Part shown: positions 9,760-17,360 of the stretch, in pieces
Layout: each line of letters starts with the position of its first letter
Position numbering within the stretch: the first letter of the stretch is position 1
Assembly: GCA_964293155.1 (NCBI GenBank)
Contig: CAXYYA010000003.1
Location: forward strand, 1 to 64,000
Length of the DNA: 64,000 nt
Reading direction: 5' to 3'
Source: JAQVEB01 sp028698105
GTDB taxonomy: Bacteria; Bacteroidota; Bacteroidia; Bacteroidales; Dysgonomonadaceae
Position numbers and translations under genes: made by a program
The notes under the pieces: model-generated
What the model saw: only the letters and a program-made list of their open reading frames with translations
What the model was told of the DNA's origin: nothing
Database searches by the model: none

Positions 9760-9900
9760 TGGGGATTTTTTGAAATGGATATCTGTTTAAAACTTACGTG
9801 AGAACGCGCACACGTTTGCGGTTAATTTTGCGATCAACAGCAACAACAATACAAACAGATATGTAAGGATTTTTGTTCCATTTCTTTTTAAAAGATAGCA
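9760..9900 (-). promoter_or_regulatory. Candidate cysteine attenuator leader of cysE-cysK
   Basis: Between the -7 box at 9901-9908 and the cysE ATG lies a leader of about 140 nt. It holds a 15-codon peptide gene (9834-9881) and two structures. The first is a perfect 10-bp inverted repeat, 9779-9788 (ATATCTGTTT) with 9853-9862 (AAACAGATAT). The second is a small hairpin ACGTG/CACGT at 9796-9800 and 9811-9815. One arm of the long pairing lies over the first Cys codon; the other lies 20-29 nt before the cysE start. A ribosome stalled at the Cys codons would hide the first arm. No strong T-run follows the hairpin, so translational or transcriptional control are both possible. Confidence 0.6.
9834..9881 (-). 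CDS. Cys-rich leader peptide upstream of cysE
   Basis: ATG at 9881 opens a frame of 15 codons, MEQKSLHICLYCCCC, ending in TGA at 9834-9836. Five of the last seven residues are cysteine, and the run TGT TGT TGC TGT directly precedes the stop. A purine-rich AAAAAGAAA stretch precedes the ATG, and a -7 box lies 20 nt upstream. Peptides rich in the regulated amino acid are the hallmark of attenuation leaders such as those of trp, his and leu operons. The match of a Cys run to a cysteine operon is the reason to call it. The CAACAACAA low-complexity run on the other strand is the main alternative explanation. Confidence 0.65.
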   Translation of the reverse strand: MEQKSLHICLYCCCC

Positions 9901-9908
9901 CAAAAATA
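9901..9908 (-). promoter_or_regulatory. Candidate -7 box for the cysE-cysK operon
   Basis: CAAAAATA on the plus strand reads TATTTTTG on the minus strand, fitting TAnnTTTG. It lies 20 nt before the leader peptide start and about 142 nt before cysE, which would place the whole leader peptide in the transcript. Confidence 0.5.
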
Positions 9909-9941
9909 CAAAATATTTCTTATTGACAGTAATGATGGCAA

Positions 9942-11930
9942 TTATTTTACATTTTTTATTCTTTCAATGAGTTCGTCGCCTAAGGCTTTTTTATCTGCAA
10001 TGTGTTTTAGTGTAGCCACAACAAACGGGTTTTTATCAAATGCGCCGCGAACGTACTCAAAATCCATAACTTGTTCCTGGATATTGCCGTCGGCACCGAA
10101 TCCGGTTTTAAAGGACAACGAAAATTCTTTTTTCGCATCGTTGTAAACCATCTCGTCCAGTGCCACCACGCATTCTTTCCATTTCTCAACGATTTTGATC
10201 ACGTCCTGAGCCGTGATTTTTTCCAAGTCAACCCGATAAAATTCTTTTATCTTATTCCAGGCCCACACCCATTCGTAATCGTAATAATTTTCGTGTAGTT
10301 GTTGGAACACGGCGTTAATATCTTTCAGTTTTGTTATCTCTCCGTTTTCAATCTGATCCAACAAGTGATCTATCTGCGATTTTGGCGCAATCAGCCCCGA
10401 AATATCCACCCATTCGCCCAGCCCGGTTTCTGTGCTTGCTTTTAGTTGCTTACGGATTTCTTCGTTTGATCTGAACGGCGTTTTTTCGAGTTTCTTGATA
10501 ATGGAGTTTCCCAGGAATTTGTGAATAATGATCTCGTAGAGCTGCAATCCCCTTTTCAGCGCCGAATTGGTGATGATACAACTTTGATAAGTGTAGGTTT
10601 CGGATGTTTCGCCCGAAGTATTTTTCAACTCGTTGAGGATATCCATCCCGGAAAAAACTTTTTGTATGGTATAAGGGCTCAGCAAATTGAAATTGATGAA
10701 ATCCAACCTGTTGGGATCGGTACGTTTGTCGCGTTTGGGCCATTTTTGCGCGTCGCGTACGGTTCCTACGCTGCGCAAATTCACGGCCGGCGCCAGATAC
10801 GTGGTGTTGTCTTTTTCAACCAGGTAAGAAAAAGGCAAATTCGATGTGTCGGAATGCTTGTAATGACGCCCCAGAATGAGTGAAAACGGCCCTACTTTTG
10901 CCGGCCAAAGCACGTACGAATCACTCGTTGTTTTCGCGCCGCGTTCCACAATTCCCTGATGGATAGGCCCTAATTTGTACATGTGGTTGCTTTGGTTGGA
11001 ACCCGAGCCGGCGTTCATGAACGAAAACATTCCCGCGATCAACAACGTTGATTTATGGTGAGTTACGGTGTAAGGCCCGGCGAACAGAGCACAGGCCTCG
11101 CCATTCTCGCCCTGGCAGTTGCTGAAAAAGAGCGAATCGGATGCGGAATAACCGTGGTCTAAATGACATGCCTGTCCGATGAAACAACGCGAGATGATGG
11201 TTCCTCCGTCCATCACAGATCCCGATGAAACAATAAAATCCTCGGCAATAACGTTTCGGCCAATGTGCACGGGAGCATGCTCGTTGCTGTTTATGCTGCC
11301 GTTTTTGAGTTTCATGGCGCCGGTAATCTTACAATGCGAACCGATGCGCACATTTTTGATGTAGCCTACGTTCACGATCATGCAGTTATCGCCAACCGTG
11401 CCCATATCCGATGCATGTTTTTCGCTGTAGAAGTGAATGATCTCGTGCATGCGACTGATCAGTTTCGGGCGATGACGATAAAGGGAATAGATGTATGCAA
11501 AATGGGCCGATAGCTTGTCGTTGATGTGAACTTCTCGGCCTCCGGTTTCGTTCAGTACGTTCACCTCCACGCAATTCCCGAAGCTCGTTTTCCCGTCCAC
11601 GAGCAAAACGTCCACGTTCTGAATGAAACAATCGTCGCCGATGATGTAATTCGCAATATAATTCTGTACGTTTTCAATCACCACGTTATCGCCAATGCGG
11701 CAATTGTGAATTACAGCGTGGTTGATGCAGGCATGTTTTTTTAAACCACCCGGCAAGGGAAACTCTTTTTCGAAAACGCCGAGCGTTATTTGTCCCGAAA
11801 ATTGGGTGTTTTTGATGTAATCGGGTTCAAAATTTTCTTTTACCGATAACGAAGGCCAATTGTCATGCGTGCAACCATTTTGAATAAGTATTTCGATTTC
11901 GGAAGAAGTGAGATTGCGATAATTTTTCAT
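9942..11930 (-). CDS. DUF4954 family left-handed beta-helix protein
   Basis: A 662-residue cytoplasmic protein typical of Bacteroidetes genomes. The first 400 residues contain many hexapeptide-like turns (GDNVVIENV, GDDCFIQNVDVLLVDG, GSHCKITGAMKLKNG), which predict a left-handed parallel beta-helix as in sugar-nucleotide pyrophosphorylases and acyltransferases. The last 250 residues look helical. The conserved block SNHMYKLGPIHQGIVERGAKT is characteristic. No catalytic function has been shown for the family to my knowledge, and I assign none. It is transcribed on its own: recA lies upstream behind a strong terminator and cysE lies downstream. Confidence 0.8.
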   Translation of the reverse strand: MKNYRNLTSSEIEILIQNGCTHDNWPSLSVKENFEPDYIKNTQFSGQITLGVFEKEFPLPGGLKKHACINHAVIHNCRIGDNVVIENVQNYIANYIIGDDCFIQNVDVLLVDGKTSFGNCVEVNVLNETGGREVHINDKLSAHFAYIYSLYRHRPKLISRMHEIIHFYSEKHASDMGTVGDNCMIVNVGYIKNVRIGSHCKITGAMKLKNGSINSNEHAPVHIGRNVIAEDFIVSSGSVMDGGTIISRCFIGQACHLDHGYSASDSLFFSNCQGENGEACALFAGPYTVTHHKSTLLIAGMFSFMNAGSGSNQSNHMYKLGPIHQGIVERGAKTTSDSYVLWPAKVGPFSLILGRHYKHSDTSNLPFSYLVEKDNTTYLAPAVNLRSVGTVRDAQKWPKRDKRTDPNRLDFINFNLLSPYTIQKVFSGMDILNELKNTSGETSETYTYQSCIITNSALKRGLQLYEIIIHKFLGNSIIKKLEKTPFRSNEEIRKQLKASTETGLGEWVDISGLIAPKSQIDHLLDQIENGEITKLKDINAVFQQLHENYYDYEWVWAWNKIKEFYRVDLEKITAQDVIKIVEKWKECVVALDEMVYNDAKKEFSLSFKTGFGADGNIQEQVMDFEYVRGAFDKNPFVVATLKHIADKKALGDELIERIKNVK

Positions 11931-12021
11931 AATTAGTCTTGAGAAATAATAGAAATTGAATAATGTCTGCTAATTAAAAATGAAATTAGTGCTTGACGGA
12001 AGAATAAAAGCAAAAAATAAA

Positions 12022-12054
12022 AAAAACGAGATTCGGAAGTCGAATCTCGTTTTT
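12022..12054 (-). terminator. Intrinsic terminator after recA
   Basis: Arms AAAAACGAGATTCG (12022-12035) and its complement (12041-12054) enclose a 5-nt loop. On the minus strand the stem is followed by a long T-run. It ends recA transcription 5 nt after the stop codon and separates it from the DUF4954 gene. Confidence 0.9.
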
Positions 12055-12058
12055 GTTG

Positions 12059-13072
12059 TTATTTTTTATCCTTCAGGGCCTCAAAAATGAGCTTTTCAAG
12101 TTCGTCGGCCAGTTCCGGATTATCCCTTATGGTTTGTTTGGCGCCTTCGCGGCCTTGAGCCAGTTTGGTGTCGTTGTAGCTGTACCACGAACCACTTTTT
12201 TTGATGATGCCGAGTTCGGAGCCTAAGTCCACGATTTCGCCTTCGCGCGAGATTCCCTCGCCGTACATAATATCGAATTCCGCTTTGCGGAAAGGCGGCG
12301 CTACTTTGTTTTTCACCACTTTCACGCGCGTTTGGTTTCCCGATACTTCGTCGCCGTCCTTCAACGCGCCGATGCGGCGAATATCGAGGCGTACCGAAGC
12401 GTAGAACTTGAGCGCATTACCTCCGGTAGTGGTTTCGGGGTTGCCGAACATCACACCGATCTTTTCGCGCAACTGGTTGATAAAGATGCACGTAGTCTGT
12501 GTTTTGCTGATAGCTGCCGTGAGTTTGCGCAGGGCTTGCGACATTAATCGGGCTTGCAGCCCCATTTTCGAGTCGCCCATTTCGCCTTCGAGTTCCGCTT
12601 TTGGCGTAAGTGCCGCCACGGAGTCAATAACGATAACGTCTATCGCTGACGAACGGATCAGTTGCTCCGCAATTTCCAACGCCTGCTCGCCGCTATCGGG
12701 TTGCGAGATATACAGATTTTCCACGTCCACGCCCAGTTTTTCGGCATAAAAACGGTCGAAAGCGTGCTCCGCGTCAATAATAGCGGCTACGCCGCCTGCT
12801 TTTTGCGCTTCGGCGATAGCGTGAATAGCGAGGGTTGTTTTTCCCGACGATTCGGGGCCGTAGATCTCGATAACCCGTCCGCGCGGATAACCGCCCACAC
12901 CCAGCGCGGCATTCAGCCCGATTGAACCCGACGGGATAACAGGAACGTTTTCCACTTTCTCATCGCCCATTTTCATGATAGAACCTTTGCCGTAACTTTT
13001 TTCTATCTTGTCCATTGCAGCCCGCAGCGCTTTGAGCTTCTCGCTGTTTTTATTGTCTTTTTCTTCTGCCAT
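12059..13072 (-). CDS. recA: Recombinase A
   Basis: Strand-exchange protein of homologous recombination and co-protease for SOS-type repressors. The 337 residues carry Walker A GPESSGKTT at 72-80, the MAW motif region, VIVIDSVAALTPKAEL (Walker B and L1), and the L2 loop region FINQLREKIGVMFGNPETTTGG. Length and motif order are standard. No LexA-type box was recognised upstream. A mobile REP-type element lies directly upstream of the gene (about 13196-13835). Confidence 0.98.
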   Translation of the reverse strand: MAEEKDNKNSEKLKALRAAMDKIEKSYGKGSIMKMGDEKVENVPVIPSGSIGLNAALGVGGYPRGRVIEIYGPESSGKTTLAIHAIAEAQKAGGVAAIIDAEHAFDRFYAEKLGVDVENLYISQPDSGEQALEIAEQLIRSSAIDVIVIDSVAALTPKAELEGEMGDSKMGLQARLMSQALRKLTAAISKTQTTCIFINQLREKIGVMFGNPETTTGGNALKFYASVRLDIRRIGALKDGDEVSGNQTRVKVVKNKVAPPFRKAEFDIMYGEGISREGEIVDLGSELGIIKKSGSWYSYNDTKLAQGREGAKQTIRDNPELADELEKLIFEALKDKK

Positions 13073-13200
13073 AATTATAGTTTATTGTTTTAAATTTTGT
13101 TGAAACATTTGTTTTTTCTCAGGAGACATTCTTACTATAAAACCTTTCAAGTTCTTGTTCGTATTATTTATTTCACTTTCGTTTCGCGTTGTAAATTTTA

Positions 13201-13281
13201 GGGCAAAGCCCTTTTAGAACAAAGGATAGGGTAACACCCTATCGGGTGAGACTACCTCCGAACATAAGCCCTGAAAGGGCG
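13201..13281. repeat. REP palindromes, recA side
   Basis: Three palindromes in a row: GGGC-aaa-GCCC at 13201-13211, GATAGGGT-aac-ACCCTATC at 13225-13243, and GCCCT-gaa-AGGGC at 13268-13280. The last is the reverse complement of the palindrome on the other side of the transposase gene. Confidence 0.75.
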
Positions 13282-13290
13282 TGAGATAAT

Positions 13291-13743
13291 TTAAGTAAAC
13301 AAATATCGCTCATCGTACTCTACCTTATATTTTTTCAAAAATGCGATCAATTCCTCTCTAAATGTTTTGTTGCGATGATGTTCTTCCTGATTCTTTATAT
13401 AATCTGTAACAATTTGAATTTCGGAAGGGTTTACTGAGAAAATACCATAACCGTCTTGCCAATAAAAGTTTTTATATTTCGTGTCAATTGTTTTTATCCA
13501 TTTTGATGAACTTTTCTTTACCTCTTCCATTAATTTTGCCTGTGTAATATTTTTTGATAATCTGAAGAGAATGTGGATGTGGTCGTTGTAACCGCCGATT
13601 TGAAGGGCAGGGCATTGCAGTGTTTTACAAATCCCCGCCAAGTATTCATAGAGCCTGTTTTTTATGTTTTTATCAATTAACGGTTGATGATCTTTTGTGC
13701 TGAACGTCGCGTGTACATAAACTTGCGATAATGACTGACTCAT
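13291..13743 (-). CDS. IS200-like (REP-associated) HUH transposase
   Basis: A 150-residue Y1 transposase. The HUH motif is in GGYNDHIHILF (H55 and H57), and the catalytic tyrosine is probably Y115 in IVTDYIKNQEEHH. The protein begins with SQSLSQVYVHATFSTKDHQP, a sequence style common to REP-associated tyrosine transposases of Bacteroidetes. No tnpB accessory gene is present. The frame is intact and the motifs complete, so it may be active. Flanking inverted REP palindromes support a RAYT role over a classical IS200 role. Confidence 0.88.
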   Translation of the reverse strand: MSQSLSQVYVHATFSTKDHQPLIDKNIKNRLYEYLAGICKTLQCPALQIGGYNDHIHILFRLSKNITQAKLMEEVKKSSSKWIKTIDTKYKNFYWQDGYGIFSVNPSEIQIVTDYIKNQEEHHRNKTFREELIAFLKKYKVEYDERYLFT

Positions 13744-13762
13744 GATGGATGTTTTTTCTTTC

Positions 13763-13816
13763 GCCCTTTCAGGGCTTGAGTTCCGGGGTTCGTTTTTTCA
13801 CAGGGCGACGCCCTGT
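13763..13816. repeat. REP palindromes, bcp side
   Basis: GCCCT-ttc-AGGGC at 13763-13775 and ACAGGGC-gac-GCCCTGT at 13800-13816. The first is the inverted copy of the palindrome at 13268-13280. A further partial copy, CCTTTCAGG, follows at 13832-13840. Confidence 0.75.
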
Positions 13817-13951
13817 GCTTAATTTTGTAATCCTTTCAGGCTTTTTTTGTCTCAATTATAAATCGTTGAAAGAAACAATTTTTGGTAATTACACGAATTT
13901 GAGATTACCAAAATACGTTGAGTCTACTATTTGTCCATTATACTTTGGTGA

Positions 13952-14410
13952 TCAAATTCCCAAAATTTGCTCCGCATGGTTTTTCGTATCCACATTGCGA
14001 CCTTCGATGATATGCGTAATGATGCCTTTTTCATCAACCAAAAAGGTGGTGCGGACGGTTCCCATGTATTTCCTGCCTGCCAACGATTTTTCTTTCCACA
14101 CGCCGAATGTTTCTACCAACCGTTTGTCGGCATCGGTAATTAACGGGAAAGGGAGTGAAAACTTTTCGATAAATTTCTGGTGCGATGCTGCACTGTCAAC
14201 ACTCACGCCAACAACGGCGTAGCCGGCATCCAGCAATTCATCGTATCCGTCGCGGAGGCTGCAAGCTTGTGCCGTGCAACCGGGCGTGTTATCCTTCGGA
14301 TAAAAATACAATGCCAGTTTTTTCCCTGCGAAATCGCTCGCTTTCAGTTGATTTCCGTTTTGATCGGTTCCTAAGTTTTCGGGGATTTTATCGCCAATAT
14401 TTAAAGCCAT
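13952..14410 (-). CDS. bcp: Thioredoxin-dependent thiol peroxidase (peroxiredoxin Q)
   Basis: Reduces hydrogen peroxide and organic peroxides with electrons from thioredoxin. The 152-residue protein has the peroxidatic cysteine C45 in NTPGCTAQAC and the resolving cysteine C50 five residues later, the alpha2-helix arrangement of the BCP/PrxQ class. The start at 14410 (MALNIGDKIP) gives standard length; the frame stays open upstream only because it overlaps dprA on the same strand in another frame of reading. A TATCTTTG box lies at 14441-14448. It lies downstream of dprA with 77 nt between them. Confidence 0.94.
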   Translation of the reverse strand: MALNIGDKIPENLGTDQNGNQLKASDFAGKKLALYFYPKDNTPGCTAQACSLRDGYDELLDAGYAVVGVSVDSAASHQKFIEKFSLPFPLITDADKRLVETFGVWKEKSLAGRKYMGTVRTTFLVDEKGIITHIIEGRNVDTKNHAEQILGI

Positions 14411-14440
14411 ATTCTTTTTATGTTTTGGATTTTTAGTTTT

Positions 14441-14448
14441 CAAAGATA
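14441..14448 (-). promoter_or_regulatory. Candidate -7 box for bcp
   Basis: CAAAGATA on the plus strand, TATCTTTG on the minus strand, 30 nt upstream of the bcp ATG and within the spacer after dprA. Confidence 0.6.
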
Positions 14449-14487
14449 ATAAAATAATTAGTAGAAGCGAAACGAAAAAAGATTTTG

Positions 14488-15597
14488 CTACAACAATTTG
14501 TACATTCCGCCCGGCAGCGCCTGCACAATGTTTTTCATTTCCAGTTCCAGAAGCGTCATAAACAGTTCCGATACGGGAGCGTTGAGGGCGATGGCCAGCA
14601 TGTTTACCTGCATGCCGTCGGTGCCGTTTAGGGCGTTGAAAACTTTTTCTTCGTCTTCGCTCAGGTTGAGGAACAGTTCCCGTTGTTTGGGTTGTGCCGG
14701 CTTTGCCGATGTGCTCCATCCGAGTTGGTCGAGAAAACTTTTGGTGTCTTGCAACAACACGGCTTTGTTGTCGGCGATTAACCGGTTACAACCGGCCGAC
14801 ATGGCATCGGTGGCGCGTCCCGGCACGGCAAACACTTCGCGGTAATACGAATTGGCAATATCCGCAGTGATCAACGAGCCGCCTTTCTCTCCCGATTCAA
14901 TAACAACCACCGCATCGGCCATACCGGCAACAATGCGGTTTCGTTTCACGAAATTGTGTTTGTCGGGATTCGTTTCACTGGGGAATTCTGTGAGTAAAGC
15001 GCCGTTTTCCAATATCTCGACGGCGGTTTTCCGGTGAACGGCGGGATAGATGCGATCCAACCCGTGTCCCAGTACCGCAACAGTTGACAAACCATTTTGC
15101 AGCGCTGCCCTGTGGGCGCAGATATCGGCGCCGTAGGCGAGGCCGCTCACGATAAGTAGATCGGGAAATTGTTCCGATAGCTCTTTGATGAATTTTCGGC
15201 AGAATTCTTGCCCATAGTCCGTTACGTTCCGGGTGCCGACAATGCTGACCACTTTCTCGCGATTAAAATCCACACTGCCTTTGGCGTAAAGCAACACGGG
15301 AGCGTCAATGCAATTTGTAAGACGTTGCGGATAGCCGGAATCAGTGAAAAACAGCGTTTCAATACCGTTTTTCTCTACGAACCGGAGTTCTGCCTCGGCA
15401 CGCTTCATCACTTCGGGATTACGGATCTCGTCTATCAATCTCCGCGAAATACGCGGAATCTTCTCCAGGTTTCTGGTAGGTTCTTTAAAAACCGATTCCT
15501 CGTCGCCCACAGCCTGCATCAGGCTTCGTGCAAGCGTTACACCCACGCCGTTGATTTGCGTGAGAGCAATCTGGTAAAGGGTTCTGTCGGTGATCAT
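14488..15597 (-). CDS. dprA: DNA-processing protein A (RecA loader)
   Basis: Binds incoming single-stranded DNA and loads RecA during natural transformation. The 369 residues from ATG 15597 (MITDRTLYQIAL) comprise an N-terminal helical SAM-like part, a Rossmann-type DprA domain (VVSIVGTRNVTDYG, SGLAYGADICAHRAAL, FPSETNPDKHNFVKRNRIVAG, ESGEKGGSLITA) and a C-terminal winged-helix-like domain (DGMQVNMLAIALNAPVSELFMTLLELE). An open frame upstream would add 52 residues, but those translate an intergenic palindromic repeat (giving PPLWGGLGRGL) and are not part of the protein. DprA is widespread, so its presence alone does not prove competence. Confidence 0.94.
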   Translation of the reverse strand: MITDRTLYQIALTQINGVGVTLARSLMQAVGDEESVFKEPTRNLEKIPRISRRLIDEIRNPEVMKRAEAELRFVEKNGIETLFFTDSGYPQRLTNCIDAPVLLYAKGSVDFNREKVVSIVGTRNVTDYGQEFCRKFIKELSEQFPDLLIVSGLAYGADICAHRAALQNGLSTVAVLGHGLDRIYPAVHRKTAVEILENGALLTEFPSETNPDKHNFVKRNRIVAGMADAVVVIESGEKGGSLITADIANSYYREVFAVPGRATDAMSAGCNRLIADNKAVLLQDTKSFLDQLGWSTSAKPAQPKQRELFLNLSEDEEKVFNALNGTDGMQVNMLAIALNAPVSELFMTLLELEMKNIVQALPGGMYKLL

Positions 15598-15612
15598 TGG
15601 GTTTCGGGTTAC

Positions 15613-15660
15613 GAGACCCCTCCCCAACCCTCCCCACAAGGGAGGGAGAAGCCGAGTCTC
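15613..15660. repeat. GGGAGGG-type intergenic palindrome
   Basis: The stretch starts with GAGAC, ends with GTCTC, and contains CCCTCCC-cacaa-GGGAGGG at 15628-15646. This is a dispersed Bacteroidetes-style intergenic repeat, directly upstream of dprA. A related hairpin is found inside the uvrA reading frame at 44320-44336. Confidence 0.6.
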
Positions 15661-15706
15661 AAAAAGTTGTGAAATTCGATTATCTTCTTTTTTATTAGTC
15701 TTTGTT

Positions 15707-16108
15707 CTATAAATACTCTTTAAAGGCTTCGTCAAACACTTCGGGTTTGGCAAGTTTTCCGTTCACAAGATTTACCACTTCAATTTTCGCTTTGGCACAC
15801 AACGCGTTATCGGAAAGGCGATAAATCTCCTGGTGGAAAATGTATTTTACGTTTTGCCGCTCAATCTCCTTGATGGTGCAAACGAATTCGTCCATCCCGA
15901 TAAGCGGGATTTTGTACCGGATATCCACGCGCGCCACCACAGCATCAATGCCTTGCAAATGAAGTTCGTGAAAATTTAATCCTGCGGATTCCAGGAATTC
16001 GTGGCGGGTAACTTCGAAATAATGCTGATAATTGGCGTTGTTTACGTGTCCTTGCGTGTCGCATTCGTAATCGCGGACTTTCATTTTGTATTGGAAAATA
16101 TTGCTCAT
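15707..16108 (-). CDS. Acyl-CoA thioesterase, YbgC/4HBT family
   Basis: A 133-residue hotdog-fold thioesterase of the 4-hydroxybenzoyl-CoA type. The motif YECDTQGHVNNANY contains the catalytic aspartate (D17) and a conserved histidine (H21). These enzymes hydrolyse short- or medium-chain acyl-CoA or acyl-ACP in the cytoplasm; the natural substrate cannot be deduced. Its neighbours on the same strand are an acyltransferase upstream and dprA downstream, each separated by repeat-bearing spacers, so it is probably not tightly co-transcribed with them. Confidence 0.85.
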   Translation of the reverse strand: MSNIFQYKMKVRDYECDTQGHVNNANYQHYFEVTRHEFLESAGLNFHELHLQGIDAVVARVDIRYKIPLIGMDEFVCTIKEIERQNVKYIFHQEIYRLSDNALCAKAKIEVVNLVNGKLAKPEVFDEAFKEYL

Positions 16109-16124
16109 TATAGGTAGTTTGTTT

Positions 16125-16155
16125 GAGATTGAAAAAGATTGATCGAGATTGAAAA
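16125..16155. repeat. Short period-10 AGATTGA array
   Basis: Three copies of AGATTGA start at 16126, 16136 and 16146, exactly 10 nt apart. The unit is the same as in the arrays that flank the four-helix-bundle gene at 22345-22950. There is no coding function; it lies in the spacer between the acyltransferase and the thioesterase. Confidence 0.6.
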
Positions 16156-16163
16156 CGGGTTGC

Positions 16164-17321
16164 CTACTGTTCTTTTCGCAAAATAAACCGTTTCGTCAGG
16201 TACTTGCGTACCGGTTCATCGTAAAATTTCAAGATCAGATACGCCAACAGGATGTTTCCGAAAAACAGAATGAACGGCATCGGCATGGTTTGCGCAAAAG
16301 TAAGATGAGGCTCTTTGCTCCACGCCCACGCATAAAACAGGTACATAAACGGATAATGCACCATGTACAACGGATAAGATATATCCCCCAGAAATTTAGT
16401 GATTCTTAAGGAGCCTTTGTCCGTTGTTTTCCCCGAAGCGCCCAGATAAACAAGTATCGGGAAAATCACGATGGTGCATACCGCGTCGTAAATGCCGTTC
16501 ATCCACGGCGCGCTGCCATCACCTACGTACGGCATGGAAAGCAGGATAACGATTGCCAGGCTGCATATCCAAAAAGCTCCTTTTATTTTCACGGGTTTAA
16601 AATTACGCGACATGAGCAAACCGATCGAAAACGCGAACAGCAAGCGAAGGAATCCGCCGATCAGGTTGTAGTCGGCCATTGACCAACCCACACCCAGATG
16701 CCCGTAACCGGAAAAGTTGCCGATGGCAAACGTTGCCAAGCCAACTCCCGACAACGCAACAAGCACTGCCAACGCCTTTGTGGATAGCCGACGAAGGAAC
16801 AAAGCGTAGAGGATATTCCCGATGTACTCGAAAAATAACGACCATGCCGGGCCGTTTAACGGATACATTTCGCCATTTCCGCGAACTTCAATGCCTGAAC
16901 CCGGCGCAGCCGGGATCAGAAAAAAACTGGCAAGCAAGGCGAGCAAAACCCACGAGATCGAAACGGGCGAGCTGTCCCATTTTACACTGCCTTGTATAAA
17001 AAAGGTAATAGCGCCTAAGATGAATCCCATCACGATCATCGGATGCAAACGGATCAACCGGCGTTTGAAAAAATCTTTTTTGCTCATTGTTTTCCAGCGA
17101 TCGTCATAGGCGTAGCCTACCACGAATCCGGACAGGACAAAAAAGAAATCCACGGCTAAATATCCGTGATTGAACCGTTGGTCAATGGGGCTGGTTGCAA
17201 AGCCTTCGAATAAGTGGTACAGTATCACCATCAGAGCCGCTACGCCACGCAATCCGTCGAGGATAGCGTAGTGCGGCTTGCTATCTGAAAATGCGGAAGA
17301 TGAGATTTTTTTTTCGGACAT
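16164..17321 (-). CDS. Acyltransferase 3 (OafA/YrhL) membrane protein
   Basis: A 385-residue polytopic inner-membrane protein that probably O-acetylates an envelope sugar or similar acceptor. The N-terminus LDGLRGVAALMVILYHLFEG has the arginine and the histidine (H36) conserved in the family, and FFFVLSGFVVGYAY follows. About ten hydrophobic segments cover the rest. No fused SGNH esterase domain is present. Nothing nearby names the acceptor. It lies downstream of purL on the same strand with a 39-nt gap. Confidence 0.85.
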   Translation of the reverse strand: MSEKKISSSAFSDSKPHYAILDGLRGVAALMVILYHLFEGFATSPIDQRFNHGYLAVDFFFVLSGFVVGYAYDDRWKTMSKKDFFKRRLIRLHPMIVMGFILGAITFFIQGSVKWDSSPVSISWVLLALLASFFLIPAAPGSGIEVRGNGEMYPLNGPAWSLFFEYIGNILYALFLRRLSTKALAVLVALSGVGLATFAIGNFSGYGHLGVGWSMADYNLIGGFLRLLFAFSIGLLMSRNFKPVKIKGAFWICSLAIVILLSMPYVGDGSAPWMNGIYDAVCTIVIFPILVYLGASGKTTDKGSLRITKFLGDISYPLYMVHYPFMYLFYAWAWSKEPHLTFAQTMPMPFILFFGNILLAYLILKFYDEPVRKYLTKRFILRKEQ

Positions 17322-17360
17322 TAATACGAAATTGTGTGATTTAACGATTTTGCAATCGCC

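Larger units (their letters stand above)
13196..13835. mobile_element. REP-associated HUH transposase element
   Basis: A transposase gene is bracketed by GC-rich palindromes in inverted orientation. A 16-nt sequence, CGCCCTTTCAGGGCTT at 13762-13777, recurs as its reverse complement at 13266-13281. Each flank also has a second, longer hairpin (13225-13243 and 13800-13816). This layout matches RAYT/TnpA-REP units, in which an IS200-like enzyme is flanked by the REP repeats it acts on. The exact ends are uncertain. It sits between recA and bcp and disrupts no recognisable gene. Confidence 0.65.

Noticed and set aside
15598..15753. N-terminal extension of DprA (PPLWGGLGRGL region)
   Set aside because: It translates an intergenic palindromic repeat; DprA homology starts at 15597.
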